Source: Paulinella micropora (taxonomy: Eukaryota; Cercozoa; Imbricatea; Euglyphida; Paulinellidae). Taken from it: DNA of 64,000 bases. The position numbers and the translations under genes were made by a program. The stretch's first letter is position 1. Each line of letters starts with the position of its first letter. The notes under the pieces were generated by a model that ran no database searches, was not told where the DNA came from, and worked only from the letters and a program-made list of their open reading frames with translations. The stretch lies in assembly GCA_019918135.1 (NCBI GenBank), contig WBZZ01006016.1, positions 16,629-80,628 of the forward strand, given 5' to 3'. Shown piece by piece: positions 13,139-23,161 of the stretch.

Positions 13139-14689
13139 TTAGGCTGGTTGTGGCGACCGGCCTTGGCCCAGCCGGCCAAAGTCGGTCGCCAGGACCAGCT
13201 GCAAGAACTCGAGGCTTACATAGCGCAGCCAAGTACGATGCTGTTCGCTTGGGTTCGGCTTAGCCAAATCAGAACTCCCCCCCTTTCTTAGACTCAACCG
13301 GCCGGACTTCTCTTCCAAAAAGTCATGCGCGAACAGATAGGATGCCTCTGGCCCGATTTTTTGGGCGGAACCGGCTGATGGGTGCCAAAAGCACAGGCTG
13401 CTCGGCCACCAAGCCCTGGCTTTTTCCAGGTACCCGTACAGCGTGCAGAGTGGGCCTATTTTGGTGCTCTCTAGGTCCGCCCACCACAACGCACACGCCA
13501 ACAACCAACTAGAATGGCGCGCCCCAGAGCCCAGGAGTTCAGTTTTCAGCCGCGCGTGTGGGAGTGCGGGCAGAACACGTCTGCCCCTAGACGCTTGCCT
13601 TTCCTGCCTCCTAATCCAAGAGCAGCTGTACACGGCCCAGCCGCACACACGGTTGCAGAAGTCTAGCAGGTCGGTGACTCGCACGGGTTGCTGTTCCAGG
13701 CTTATCTTCGTGCTTCGTAAGTAGGGACAGCCCTCAACAGAAAGTCTTTGGGACTGTGGCTCAAACTTCAGTATCGCCAGGCGTTGGTGGTCAAAGTCGA
13801 TGGGCCGGAACCGCCCATCGTCGTCTAAAAGCAGGTTCCATTCCGCCAAGTCCCAGTACAGAATGCGGGCCTCCGCCAACGTGTGTAAAAAAACCTGCAG
13901 GCCCTTTAGCAACTGGTTCCAAATCTCAGCATTGGCCGCAAGCGACGTCTGGAAACTGGCGTGATTGCTTGGCTCCACTCCGGCGTAAGGCATACAATAC
14001 CAATAGTCGAGTGAATCTGTCTTCGTCCTAACAGCCAACACGCGTTCTACCCCGGGCACCAAATCATTGGTGATGGTGTGCAAATGTGCCTGTACTGCCG
14101 CGTCCAACAGTAGGTCTTTGGATTTTTTGAAGACGTGCCACTGGCCACTAGCCGCGCTAGTGCCCTTAGGGTAAGCGATGAAGACATCTTCGTCAAACCA
14201 CCTTGGCGCCCAGACCTCCCGGAAACGTTGGAAGACTCCGAAGTCGCAGGTTTTTATTTTCATCTTGAGACAAAAGTCTGTTCTTTGGTACAGGTCCGGC
14301 TCTTCGTCTGACAGTTGTTCTGGCTCTCCGTCAGACAGTGGTTCTGGCCCTTCGTCAGACAGTGGTTCTGGCGGTTTCTTTTTCTCGGTCTGCTCTGTGT
14401 CGTCTTTCACAGTGTGCACATAGTCCGTCGGCGGCTGCAATCTTAGACAAGTTCCCTCCTCCTCCTCGTTGTAACACCATTCCAGCGCGGACAGCACCTC
14501 GTCGTTGCGCTTATTTTCTTTCTCTAGCGCCCTTTTCAAGTGCTGCCAGCAATCTATCAGGTCGCCGGGCCGGTGATGGCGTGCGCAGAAGGCCGCGCGG
14601 GGGCCTAGGGGCGAGGTCTTGGGCTTGGCCAGGCTTTGGTTGCCTGCTGGTGAATGTGAGTGTTTTGGCTTTTTTCGGCTGCGGGGCAT
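13139..14689 (-). CDS. Divergent protein-kinase-like protein
   Basis: A 516-residue frame from ATG at 14689. The N-terminus is basic (RSRKKPKH), residues about 109-138 hold three copies of a PEPLSDEG-like acidic repeat, and the rest looks like a kinase fold. Near residue 277 YWDLAEWN supplies the catalytic-loop Asp and, five residues on, Asn; near residue 296 IDFDH stands where DFG would be, with the metal-binding Asp kept but Gly replaced by Asp. WHVFKK earlier could supply the ATP-anchoring Lys. The later CPYLRSTKI...VRVTDLLDF fits the segment after the activation loop. I infer a phosphotransferase of protein-kinase or aminoglycoside-kinase type; the altered DFG leaves activity uncertain. 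It is divergent from the glycoprotein gene at 14907, with 217 bp between, so the two may share a promoter region. No clear polyadenylation signal follows the stop. Confidence 0.7.
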   Translation of the reverse strand: MPRSRKKPKHSHSPAGNQSLAKPKTSPLGPRAAFCARHHRPGDLIDCWQHLKRALEKENKRNDEVLSALEWCYNEEEEGTCLRLQPPTDYVHTVKDDTEQTEKKKPPEPLSDEGPEPLSDGEPEQLSDEEPDLYQRTDFCLKMKIKTCDFGVFQRFREVWAPRWFDEDVFIAYPKGTSAASGQWHVFKKSKDLLLDAAVQAHLHTITNDLVPGVERVLAVRTKTDSLDYWYCMPYAGVEPSNHASFQTSLAANAEIWNQLLKGLQVFLHTLAEARILYWDLAEWNLLLDDDGRFRPIDFDHQRLAILKFEPQSQRLSVEGCPYLRSTKISLEQQPVRVTDLLDFCNRVCGWAVYSCSWIRRQERQASRGRRVLPALPHARLKTELLGSGARHSSWLLACALWWADLESTKIGPLCTLYGYLEKARAWWPSSLCFWHPSAGSAQKIGPEASYLFAHDFLEEKSGRLSLRKGGSSDLAKPNPSEQHRTWLRYVSLEFLQLVLATDFGRLGQGRSPQPA

Positions 14690-14906
14690 TCCTCTTTTAC
14701 TACTTCTACCTTCCTTTCTTTTGCCTTCTCTCCTTTTTTCTTTCGCTGTGCACTCAACAAAAGACGGGGGGACGCCTCACCCCGCGCGGCAAGGAAGGTA
14801 AAGGAGAGGGGGGGGGGGGGAAGAAGGAGGAGAGGTAGTGAGCTAGCTATAGACGCCAAAGTTGCCTCAATAAAAAACTAACAAGCCAGAAAGGGGCGTG
14901 GATCGG

Positions 14907-17900
14907 ATGATGCAATGGTGCTGGATCCTGCTCGCTATTGCCGTCGTAAGCCTGGCGGATCAGCTCGGGGGGCTGACGAGCAAGGTCTCCTGGCGCGTGA
15001 ATCTCGACTTGACGACGGGCTACAGTGGGTGGTCGCGAGAATTTGCCACAGTCCCGTTAGGCAGCAACAATTACTGCCGCGAATGGCTGCCCAACACAGA
15101 ACCCCTGGATAGCCTGCTGCGGGTTAGGCAGCTGGTGTGGTGTAGCTCCAACCCGCAGGTGCTGTATGGCGACGCGTGCCCCGTGCCCAGGTCCGACGCG
15201 GAGGCGTACTCCCTGCTCTGTTCGCCGCTGGACCTGCAACAGCTGCAGGCCGAGCGACCGAACCCACTGGGCTGGAGGCTGGGGCCGGCGGGCCGCCGTC
15301 GGGACTCGGCCTGGGGCTGGCTCGCCAGCGACGTAGAGCTAGTCGCCAGGCGCTGGCTGACGCCCAACCTGACCCGCCTCGAACAACTGTTCACGGCCCG
15401 CCCGGGTCAGGCGCTGGCGCTAGCCTCTTGGGGGATGGGTGCAGTGCTAGCCCAAACCAACAAACAGAACTGGTTCGCGGTCGTGTGCGGCCTGGAGCCT
15501 TCGCCCCCCTCATCGGCCGCGGGTTTGCCCGCGTGGCGCTACTGCTGTCACAATTACAGCAATGTGAACGTGTCCACGCTCGCGGCGACCCACACTGTCG
15601 AGTGCCTGGACGTACCGCCCAGGCTGCTCCTGAGCGGCAGCAGCGACTCCTTCGCAGGCCCCGAGCCCTGCGAAGCCGCGCGTTCGGCCATCGTGCTGTG
15701 CAGCAACGCGCACGCTCCGCAGCCTTGGCTCGTGAACTCCATGCCCGACGCCTCGGCCGCCGGCAGGCTCTGCAGCGTGTACTGCCGCTGGCCGTGCCGC
15801 GGAGAGCTGCCGAGCTACGCGGGCTGCGCCGGCACCGGCGAGGGGGCTTGGACGGAGCCGCGCACTGTGTGCCCGGACAGCGGCATGCTGCGGCTGCGCT
15901 CCTGCGACCGGAGCCTGCACGACACGCGCTATTCCCCCTGCAGACCCTACGAGCTAGCGCTGGCGAGGAGGCCCGCGGGCTCGTGCGCGGCCTGCGCCGG
16001 AGCAGAGTTCTGTGCGGCCGGACAACTGGGCTGCCAGTTCGACCGCTGCCGCTGCTGGCTGAACGAGGGGGGCGCCGCGGGCTGCTGCCCGCGCCACAGC
16101 TTCTGCCACGGCCGGGGGCAGCTGTGCGAGCGCGGGCGCTGGCCGGCCGCGCTGAGCGCGGGCGGCGCCGAACAGAGCTGGCTAGCAGAACGGCCGTACG
16201 CAGTGTGTCTGTGCGACGAGGGCTTCATGGGCGAGCGCTGCGAGGAGCCAGTGCCCCCCGACACCAGCTGCCACCTGTCGGCCCGCACGCGCGCGCTCAG
16301 TGCCAATGCGCCCTGGGGCTTGCTCTCCCGCAGCCCCAGCCGCACACCCTCGCGCTCACCTACCATCTCGATCTCGCCGACGCAATCACCCACGCCAACG
16401 CCGTCGGCCTCCCCCGTGCCCCTCCTTGGCCTCGTTTGGCTCTTCCAGGACAAGAACTCTAAACTGTGTATGTGCACGCAGACTAGCACCTGGGAGTTGT
16501 GTCCTACGAACCAAACCGGGTTCCGACGCTGCGCAGCTGGGTTGAGCAATGGCAGTCTTGCGCGTTACGCAGACCCTACTAATCCCTTCACATCTCAAAT
16601 CGACAACGCACTGACCTATGGGGCTAATAGAACAATAAACGGGGTTGAGCAGCGATTATGCCCCCCGGACTCCTGGCCGACCGCGTTAGTGTGGGGCTCC
16701 TCTCCTAGTACTGCCTGGCGGCTTTGGGAAATCGGTAGTCATGGTGGCCAAACCATATATTTTCTACGCCAAATGCATGTTTGTGTATCCAATACTACGT
16801 TAAAGATCACCTCGACGCCCCGTTCTTGGTGTGTTCACGAGGCCAAGAATAAAGCTGTAGGCAGCGCCGTTATGTCTGGGTGGTTCCCAGACACAGGATG
16901 GTGCGCTAGTTTCCTGTTGCTACAGGAGAGCCAGCTCGGCAGCCCCAGTGACTCGGCCAGCGCATCGTGCACACCCTCGCCTCTGCCTTCGCCCACGCCT
17001 CTAGTCTACGAGGCGCGCTACGGGCCCGTCTACCTGGTGGTCTCGGTTTTTATGACCAACTTGCAACAGGACCAAGAAGAGTTGTGGTGGCTCCGGGCAC
17101 AGGGGCGGGGAACCACTACGCTCACGGTAGTTCAGAGTACCGCCGGCCTGGACCCACGTGCCACCGCCGCCGGCCTGGCTGACCTGGCCATGCTGGCTAC
17201 CCTGGAGCCGCACGCAGATCGCGTCCGCTACTCGGTTACGTTCTACAACGAGACCACGCCCTACCAGTGGCAGAGCGTGCCCGTAGTGGTGAGCGGCAAC
17301 CGCAGCGGCTGGCAGTTCGAATCCTACCGGCTCGGCCTGGAGCCCCCCGGCTCCGTCAAGTGGTTTACGTTACGTCGGGTGTCATTCCCGCAGCCGCGCT
17401 GGGTGCAGCCCGGCTATGCTGGGCCCCTGTACAATCTAGTGGCGCCGGACAATTTGCTGTGCGTAGCAGCCAGCAGCGCCACCGCCACCCTGAGCCTGCA
17501 GAGCTGCGGCAACGACGGGACGGAGCTGTACGTGCTGACGCGGTACGCCAGCGCCACCCCAACTCGGACGCCCACCCCAACGCAAACGCCCACGCGCACT
17601 CCCACGCCTACCCCGACTCGGACGCCCAGCAGAACCCCAACCCCCACGCGTACCCCCACGCCCAGTCCCTCTCGCAGCCTGGTGTACTTCTGGGCTCAAA
17701 TAGGTCAATCATCTCTTAATTACAAGACGATTATTGTGCCGCACGTAGTAACGTGGTGTCCATCGACTGTGACAAAGGCAAACTGGCGCTGGAGCTGCCC
17801 GACCTGCCCCGACACTTTTGCTATAGTTTATACTAGTGGCAACTACATCCAGGCCAGGCGCACCGACTCGACCGGCGGGTGGGGCATGGACTTGCAGTTC

Positions 17901-17918
17901 CAATGTACCCGTGATTAA
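14907..17918 (+). CDS. Large secreted Cys-rich glycoprotein with EGF-like domain and Pro/Thr linkers
   Basis: A 1003-residue frame. ATG 14907 is followed by a hydrophobic signal peptide (residues about 1-20, CWILLAIAVVSLA). A Cys-rich ectodomain fills about 20-465 and ends in an EGF-like motif (CLCDEGFMGERCEEP). Three domains follow, separated by low-complexity linkers: SPSRTPSRSP-type near 475-505, a short Ser/Pro stretch near 695, and a long TPTRTPTPTQ-type linker near 880-925. The regions after the first linker (DKNSKLCMC...) and before the last (APDNLLCVAASS...) resemble lectin-like beta-trefoil pieces. Many N-x-S/T sites (NYS, NVS, NLT, NQT, NGS, NRT, NET) support secretion. I see no C-terminal membrane anchor. 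A virion or secreted surface protein for glycan or cell contact is likely but inferred. AATAAA lies at 18152. Confidence 0.8.
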   Translation: MMQWCWILLAIAVVSLADQLGGLTSKVSWRVNLDLTTGYSGWSREFATVPLGSNNYCREWLPNTEPLDSLLRVRQLVWCSSNPQVLYGDACPVPRSDAEAYSLLCSPLDLQQLQAERPNPLGWRLGPAGRRRDSAWGWLASDVELVARRWLTPNLTRLEQLFTARPGQALALASWGMGAVLAQTNKQNWFAVVCGLEPSPPSSAAGLPAWRYCCHNYSNVNVSTLAATHTVECLDVPPRLLLSGSSDSFAGPEPCEAARSAIVLCSNAHAPQPWLVNSMPDASAAGRLCSVYCRWPCRGELPSYAGCAGTGEGAWTEPRTVCPDSGMLRLRSCDRSLHDTRYSPCRPYELALARRPAGSCAACAGAEFCAAGQLGCQFDRCRCWLNEGGAAGCCPRHSFCHGRGQLCERGRWPAALSAGGAEQSWLAERPYAVCLCDEGFMGERCEEPVPPDTSCHLSARTRALSANAPWGLLSRSPSRTPSRSPTISISPTQSPTPTPSASPVPLLGLVWLFQDKNSKLCMCTQTSTWELCPTNQTGFRRCAAGLSNGSLARYADPTNPFTSQIDNALTYGANRTINGVEQRLCPPDSWPTALVWGSSPSTAWRLWEIGSHGGQTIYFLRQMHVCVSNTTLKITSTPRSWCVHEAKNKAVGSAVMSGWFPDTGWCASFLLLQESQLGSPSDSASASCTPSPLPSPTPLVYEARYGPVYLVVSVFMTNLQQDQEELWWLRAQGRGTTTLTVVQSTAGLDPRATAAGLADLAMLATLEPHADRVRYSVTFYNETTPYQWQSVPVVVSGNRSGWQFESYRLGLEPPGSVKWFTLRRVSFPQPRWVQPGYAGPLYNLVAPDNLLCVAASSATATLSLQSCGNDGTELYVLTRYASATPTRTPTPTQTPTRTPTPTPTRTPSRTPTPTRTPTPSPSRSLVYFWAQIGQSSLNYKTIIVPHVVTWCPSTVTKANWRWSCPTCPDTFAIVYTSGNYIQARRTDSTGGWGMDLQFQCTRD

Positions 17919-17939
17919 TATCCAAGGGATCGGCCACGC

Positions 17940-18062
17940 CGCCAAGTCCTCTTCAACCTGTAGCCGGGAAAACAGCCGTAAGCGCCAATTTGGCGCCAAA
18001 ATCTACTTGCGCAACAAGAAAATCCCACACAGACGCTCGGCCGGGCCGCCGTGAGGAAGACC
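17940..18062. repeat. P-unit fragment downstream of the glycoprotein gene
   Basis: The stretch gccaatttggcgccaaaatc through cccacacagacgctcggc-cgggccgccgtgaggaagacc matches the second half of the P unit. The left arm with CCTCCGG is absent, so only part of the unit was copied or has survived here. Confidence 0.7.
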
Positions 18063-18102
18063 TGTTGTATAGGCACCGCGCTCGTAGCCACAGACTGCCG
18101 TG

Positions 18103-18365
18103 TCAATATTCAAGTGCGTTACCACCAATCCCAGGATTTGCTTGCTTCAAAAATAAAAAAGCTTTAATTTTGCAAATCTTGTTTAAACATAACGATCCTG
18201 TTCTGTCACAGCTGTCGCAGATGCGCATTGGGGGGCTGGTGTGCGTCATTCTTCGCCGGAGCCTATAACGACTGCGGACCTCTAAAGAGCGCAGGTCGAC
18301 CAGGACGGCTCCGCTCAAATATAAGCCCGACAGCCTGTTCAGAACCTCGACTGAAACAAGTTCTC
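18103..18365 (-). pseudogene. Possible C-terminal fragment of an LRR-like gene
   Basis: Read on the minus strand from about 18365 the frame gives LNRLSGLYLSGAVLVDLRSL and then a Cys/Arg-rich tail, ending at 18103. The first part has LRR spacing, and the sequence is unique within the window. It is joined upstream directly to a K core (near 18400), so the 5' part of the gene is missing. Weak assignment; it could be chance. Confidence 0.3.
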
Positions 18366-18625
18366 TGATCGCGGCCTCACTACCCACGACGGCGTCCTGT
18401 CCGTGCCATGGCTCGGCCACCGTGCGCAAGATCCGCGGAAATATGAAAAGAGGAAAAAAAAACTTTGTTTTGCCCGACAACAGAGGAAACAGACGGGGGG
18501 GGGGGGGGGGGAGGGGGGACGAGGGAAGAAGAGGAAGGGGGGGGGGGGAAGAAGGGGGCGGGGGTGTGCTTCCCCTCGCCCTTCCTCTCGTCCCTCTGTT
18601 TCCCTTGTCCCCCGCTATCCCCCTC
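18366..18625. repeat. K core and G/A-rich spacer upstream of the membrane-protein exon
   Basis: A K core (ccatggctcggcc near 18406) is followed by a long G/A spacer and then a CT-rich stretch. In frame with the gene at 18697 the codons stay open through this repeat back to 18403, but the peptide is the usual repeat shadow and is not counted as protein. Confidence 0.6.
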
Positions 18626-18652
18626 CTCTCTCTCTCTCTCTCTCTCTCGCAG
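18626..18652 (+). promoter_or_regulatory. (TC)n tract ending in a 3' splice-site-like CGCAG
   Basis: Twenty-three bases of alternating TC run straight into CGCAG, the form of a strong spliceosomal acceptor. The downstream sequence stays open in the frame of the membrane protein (TRLIGPFYELAQAM before the first ATG), as expected if an upstream exon is joined here. Similar tracts lie at 58372-58399, 60614-60646 and 61321-61356. Confidence 0.45.
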
Positions 18653-18696
18653 GTTGCACAAGGCTGATCGGCCCATTTTACGAATTGGCCCAGGCA

Positions 18697-19806
18697 ATGC
18701 TCGCCAGGCGTGGCTGTAATTGGACTGACACACGGGAATGCATAGCCTTTGTTGTCGGGTGCCTGGCGTACCTAGGCTACTTTGCGCTGTTTTATGAACT
18801 GGTCGTCTTAGTAGGCTTCTTGCAAGGCGGCCGAGGCGACTGGCAGAAATTTAAAATCAGCTTAGGCCTAACCGAGCCCTTGACTCTTTGGTTCTCTTGG
18901 GTGCATTTGTTCCTACTGCCGACGCCCCTCCTCGACTACGGGCAGAAGCTGTCCTACTGGCTGGAGTTCTGTTTGTTAATCCTGGGCGCGCTTGCACTGG
19001 CTTGGGGTCTCGTGCTGGGGCTGCACGGTGAGCCCGCGCGCAGCTGGCTGCCCCCGGCGTCCTTGCTCTTGGCCCAGGGCGCCGGGCTGTACTGGCCCTC
19101 CCTGTACGCACTTGACCCGTCCCTACCCCAAGGCACACGCCCGCAGCAGCTCCTGCTGCACTCGTGCGCGCTGGCCACCGCGACCGGCTGGCTGTGGGCC
19201 ACACGGCCCCGCCGCGAGTTGCGGGATGCCTGGGTGCCCCTCTCTGCGTCGGCGCTCACGCTCTACCACATATTTGTTGGCTGTGCCATGCGTTGGCAAG
19301 CAGGCAGGTGGCTCGAGGCCAGGCGCGCCGAGGCGGCGTACGACGTTGTCCACGCAATACCACCACCGCCCGCGCCGCTGGGCTTTACCTGGACCTACGC
19401 AATGTGCTGGTTTGCGTGCTTGGCGTCGCTTGCGCTGGCGTTCTGGGACGAGGAGGGCCGCGTGACCTGGCTGCTAACGTACACACTGCCCCTGGCGGGC
19501 TGGTGCTCCCGCGAGGTCTGGTACGACGAGGTGCGGCCCCGGCTGGCGCGCGTGGCGCTGACTCCGCTGGCCTGCCTGGTGCTGGTGACGCTGACTGTCT
19601 GCGTTTTCGTCTGGCCCGACAAACGAGGCTGGAAACGGGCGTTCGTCGGAGCTCACCTGTGCGTGCTGCTGTGTTTGGCGCTCGCGGCTGCCTGGAGCTC
19701 CCGGAGACCCGCGCGAGTGCGGAGCGAGCTGAACCGGATCCTGCCAGACCGTGACGCCGCCGAGGAGGTTAGCAAGTACCTGCGGCTACAAGGCGGTCTG
19801 GCCTAA
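18697..19806 (+). CDS. Multi-pass membrane protein of unknown family
   Basis: From the first ATG (18697) the frame has 369 residues; if the acceptor at 18652 is used the protein would begin earlier with CTRLIGPFYELAQ. About ten hydrophobic segments can be picked out, among them IAFVVGCLAYLGYFALF near residue 15, LEFCLLILGALALAWGLVLG, WTYAMCWFACLASLALAF and TPLACLVLVTLTVCVFVW, separated by short charged loops. The C-terminus is hydrophilic and rich in Arg and Glu, so probably exposed to the cytosol. I recognise no transporter motif. It follows the glycoprotein gene on the same strand, and both could serve the envelope or the infected-cell membrane, which is inference. A reversed tail cassette lies 180 bp after the stop. 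Confidence 0.7.
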   Translation: MLARRGCNWTDTRECIAFVVGCLAYLGYFALFYELVVLVGFLQGGRGDWQKFKISLGLTEPLTLWFSWVHLFLLPTPLLDYGQKLSYWLEFCLLILGALALAWGLVLGLHGEPARSWLPPASLLLAQGAGLYWPSLYALDPSLPQGTRPQQLLLHSCALATATGWLWATRPRRELRDAWVPLSASALTLYHIFVGCAMRWQAGRWLEARRAEAAYDVVHAIPPPPAPLGFTWTYAMCWFACLASLALAFWDEEGRVTWLLTYTLPLAGWCSREVWYDEVRPRLARVALTPLACLVLVTLTVCVFVWPDKRGWKRAFVGAHLCVLLCLALAAAWSSRRPARVRSELNRILPDRDAAEEVSKYLRLQGGLA

Positions 19807-19982
19807 AAGTGAGGTTTGCTTCCCGATGAAAACATCTACCTCCCTTTTTGACCCAACTCCGTTTCTGAGCTTTTTTTTTTCTTTTTTTGAAACGCCGCTG
19901 CAGTCATACGAGCAGCGGCGCCGGCTGGACCTGCCCGTGTGCCTTTAAAATTTTGTTCCTTTCCTGGCTCTTTCTAGCTGTC

Positions 19983-20056
19983 TTAGTTCTCAGTGCCAAG
20001 CCTGAGATTTTGTCATGGATTTTTTCTTGCGCTGATTTTTGTACACTGGCAAAGCG
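19983..20056 (+). terminator. Tail cassette (type 1) after the membrane-protein gene
   Basis: The sequence ttctcagtgccaagcctgaga-ttttgtcatgg and then ttttgtacactggcaaagcgcgc is a diverged copy of the type-1 tail cassette in plus orientation, about 180 bp after the stop at 19806. The AT-rich middle is where an ATTAAA-like signal stands in other copies. I read it as a 3' end region. Confidence 0.45.
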
Positions 20057-21809
20057 CGCAAAGCTAATGCCACTTCCGAATTGCCATCGCCGGTGTCCGG
20101 CCCCGGCCTCGTACAGGCCGTCCACCTCGAGCCAGTGCGAAAAAGAATGCGCTGAATTAAAGCTCGACGGTCTTACATTTGGGCACTGAAAACTAGGAGC
20201 AGGGCACCGTGCTCCAGCACGACCCTGCGGCGAATGAATGGGCGGTGGTCAATGTGCTAAGAGGACAAAAGCCCCGGCGGGCCCGACGGCATCCTGTCCG
20301 CCATGGCTCGGCCAACGTGCGCATTAATAAAAAAATCTCTGACAAAGCTTTAATCTTGGCACTGAGAACCAAGAGAGGGAGCAGGAAAGGGAAAGGGGGC
20401 GCCAAGAAAGTGCAAGAAAAATTACGCTGAATTAAAACTCGACAAAGTCTTACACTTGACACTTGCAACGTCACCCTCAGGCTGTCGCAGCATCCGGCCC
20501 ACTCGACGGTCGTACACTTGAGCACTGAAAACTAGGAGCGGAGCACCGTGCCCCCAGCACGACCCTGCGGCGAATAGCACTGCCCCCGTGGTTAATGTGC
20601 TAGGAGGACAAGAGCCACGGCCGGCCCCGACGACGGCGTCATGTCCGTGCCATGGCTCAGCCACAACGCACAAGGTCGGAAAAATATGAAAAGATCTGCG
20701 GAGATTTTTTTTGCCCGACAACAAAGGGAACAGACGGGGGGAAAAAGAAGGGGGGAAAAAGGGAGGAAGAGGAAGGGGGGCGGGGAAGAAGGGGGCAAGG
20801 TGTGCATCCCCCCCCCCCCCGTCACTGTCGGAGAATCTGGGGTAGGAGCGGGAGAAGGGAGGGCAGGGGCGCGCTTCGCCGGTGTACAAGAAAGATCAAT
20901 AAAAAAATTGTTGACAAAGTTTTAATCCTAGCACTGATAACCAAGAGGGAGAGAGAAGGGACAGGAGAGAGTGGGGCGCCAAGAAAGTGCAAGAAAAGTC
21001 CACGCTGAGTTAGCACTGAAAACTAGGAGCGGATCACCGTGCCCCCAGCACGACCCTGCGGCGGATGGTACTGCCCCCGTGGTCAATGTGCTAGGAGGAC
21101 AAAAGCCTCACTACTCCGACGGCGTCCTGTCCGTGCCATGGCTCGGCCACCGTGCGCAAGATCAGAAAAATATAAAAAGATCTGCGGAAAATTTTTTTGC
21201 CCGACAACAAAGAGAACAGAGGGGGAAAGAAGGGAAGGGAGAGGGAGGAGGAGTAGGGCGCCTCGCCGGTGCAAGAAAAGTCTACGCTGGATTAAAACTC
21301 GACAAAGTCTTACACTTGACACTTGCAACGGCACCCTCAGGCTGCCGCAGCATCCGGCCCACGTCATGTCGCTGCGGTAGCCCGAGCCATGAATCCTGGC
21401 CGGCACCGTCTGTGCTCTACTCGCGCGCCAAGAGAGTGCGAAAAAGAATACGCTGAATTAAAGCTCGACGGCCTTACTCTCGGGGCACCGTGCTCCAGCA
21501 CGACCCTGAGCGAATGGATGGGCGGTGGTCAATGTGCTAGGGGGATAAGAGCCCGCCCGGTCCCGACGGCGTCCTGTCCGTGTCATAGCTCGTGGCTAGG
21601 CCTGAAAAACAGGCTGCCAATTTGCACAGGGTGGGATAATCTATTGTATTTTTGTCCCGACCCGTGCCCGACAACAAAGAGAACAGAGGGGGAAAGAAGG
21701 GGGGGGGGGAGAGGGAGGAGTAGTAGGGCGCTTCGCCGGTGCAAGAAAAGTCTACGCTGAATTAAAACTCGACAAAGTCTTACACTTGACACTTGCAACG
21801 GCACCCTCC
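20057..21809. repeat. Mixed repeat array
   Basis: K cores near 20300, 20648, 21136 and 21575, tail cassettes in forward orientation (polyadenylation-like signal on the minus strand) and G/A spacers. A short unique insert around 21600-21660 (gaaaaacaggctgcc to cccgacccgtgcccgac) interrupts one K core; I cannot assign it. Confidence 0.7.
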
Positions 21810-22460
21810 TTGAGCCTCCGGAACGGCCCCAGCTAAATTTGGCGCCAAATTGTGCCGTCCGGAGGTAGGGGGCGCCCGCCAGGGTCCGGCCAGGCAGTAC
21901 GTCTTAGCTTTCCCGGGGAAACAGCCGTAAGCGCCAATTTGGCGCCTACGGCTGTACTTGCGCAAAAAAAAATCCCACACAGACGCTTTGGCTGGGCCGC
22001 CGTGAGGAAGACCTCACGGCGGCCCTCCCTCTCACTCTCGTCGCCCCTCTCACTTTCGTCGCGCCCTCTCACCTTTGTCGCCCCTCTCACCTTCGTCGCC
22101 CCGCTCCCCTTTGTCGTCCCGCTCCCCTTTGTCGTCCCGCTCCCCTTTGCTCTGCACCTCCCTGCCTCTAGGGAAGGTGAGAGGGCTGAAAAACATTTTC
22201 GTGTGAGTACAATGCGTACCGTTTCTCCCCGCGGGAAAACGTCCGATCTCTCTGCTAGCCTCCGGAACGGTCCCAGCTAAATCTGGCGCCAAATTGTGCC
22301 GTCTGGAGGTAGGGTGCGCCCGCCAGGGTCCAGCCGGGCAGTACGTCTTAGCTTTCCCAGGGAAACGGCCGTAAGCGCTAATTTGGCGCCAAAAGCTAAT
22401 TGCGCAAAAAGAAAATCCCACACAGACGCTTTGGCTAGGCCGCCGTGAGGAAGGCCTGTT
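21810..22460. repeat. Two P units in tandem
   Basis: One full P unit (about 21812-22255) is followed head-to-tail by a second (from 22256, cctccggaacggtcccag). Each begins with CCTCCGGAACGG and carries two GGCGCC palindromes. The CT-rich part of the first holds about six copies of an 18-bp unit (cctctcacctttgtcgcc and variants, about 22030-22150). The second unit lacks this minisatellite and runs into a shared segment (gcgtgcaaacgcgttcc). Confidence 0.75.
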
Positions 22461-23100
22461 GTAGCCCTCCCCCTCCCCTCGTCCCTCCCCAGAGCGCGTG
22501 CAAACGCGTTCCAAAAAAAATTGTTGCTTGCCACTTTTCATATTTCCGCAGATATTTCCGCATATACTTGCAGAGGGGAGAGGCAGGGAAGGAGGAGCAG
22601 GAGCGCGCTTCGCCGGTGTAATTTACGCTGAATTAAAGCTCGACGGTGTTCTGTCCGTGCCATAGCTCGGCCACCGTGCGCAAGACCTGCGGAAATATGA
22701 AAAGAAAAAAAAATCTTGCCAGACAACAAAGGGAACAGACGGGGGGGTAGAAAAGAAGGAGGGAGGGAGAGGAAGGGGGGCGGGGAGTGCATCCCCCCCC
22801 CATCACTGTCGGAAAATCTGGGGTAGGAGCGGGAGAAGGAAGGGCAGGGGCGCGCTTCGCCTGTGTACAAGAAAGAAAAATAAAAAAATTTTGATAAAGT
22901 TTTAATCCTAGCACTGAGAACCAAGAGGGAGAGGGAAGGGACAGGAGAGAGTGGGGCGCCAAGAAAGTGCAAAAAAAGCCCACGCTGAATTAGCACTGAA
23001 AACTAGGAGCGGATGGATGGGCGGTGGTCAATCGCCAGGACAAAAGCCTTGCTACTCCGACGGCGTCCTGTCCGTGCCATGGCTCGGCCACCGTGCGTCA
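22461..23100. repeat. Mixed repeat array
   Basis: A K core at 22660, a second partial one at 23078, tail cassettes in forward orientation and G/A spacers. No gene seen. Confidence 0.65.
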
Positions 23101-23125
23101 CCGTGCGTCTCCAAAAACAGACGTT

Positions 23126-23161
23126 CCCCGGCACCGGCGTCCATGGACTCCGGTGCCGGGG
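23126..23161. repeat. Strong hairpin with an ATG in its loop
   Basis: CCCCGGCACCGG, a 12-base loop containing CCATGG, then CCGGTGCCGGGG: a perfect 12-bp GC stem. The loop holds the start codon (23143) of the short frame below, so in RNA the start would sit at the tip of the stem. Confidence 0.75.

Noticed and set aside
13443..14423. Plus-strand frames opposite the kinase-like gene
   Set aside because: They are antisense shadows; the minus strand has the long open frame, kinase motifs and a good start.
15176..16462. 428-codon plus-strand frame inside the glycoprotein gene
   Set aside because: Arg/Ala/Pro-rich shadow in another frame; the annotated frame has a signal peptide, EGF motif and glycosylation sites.
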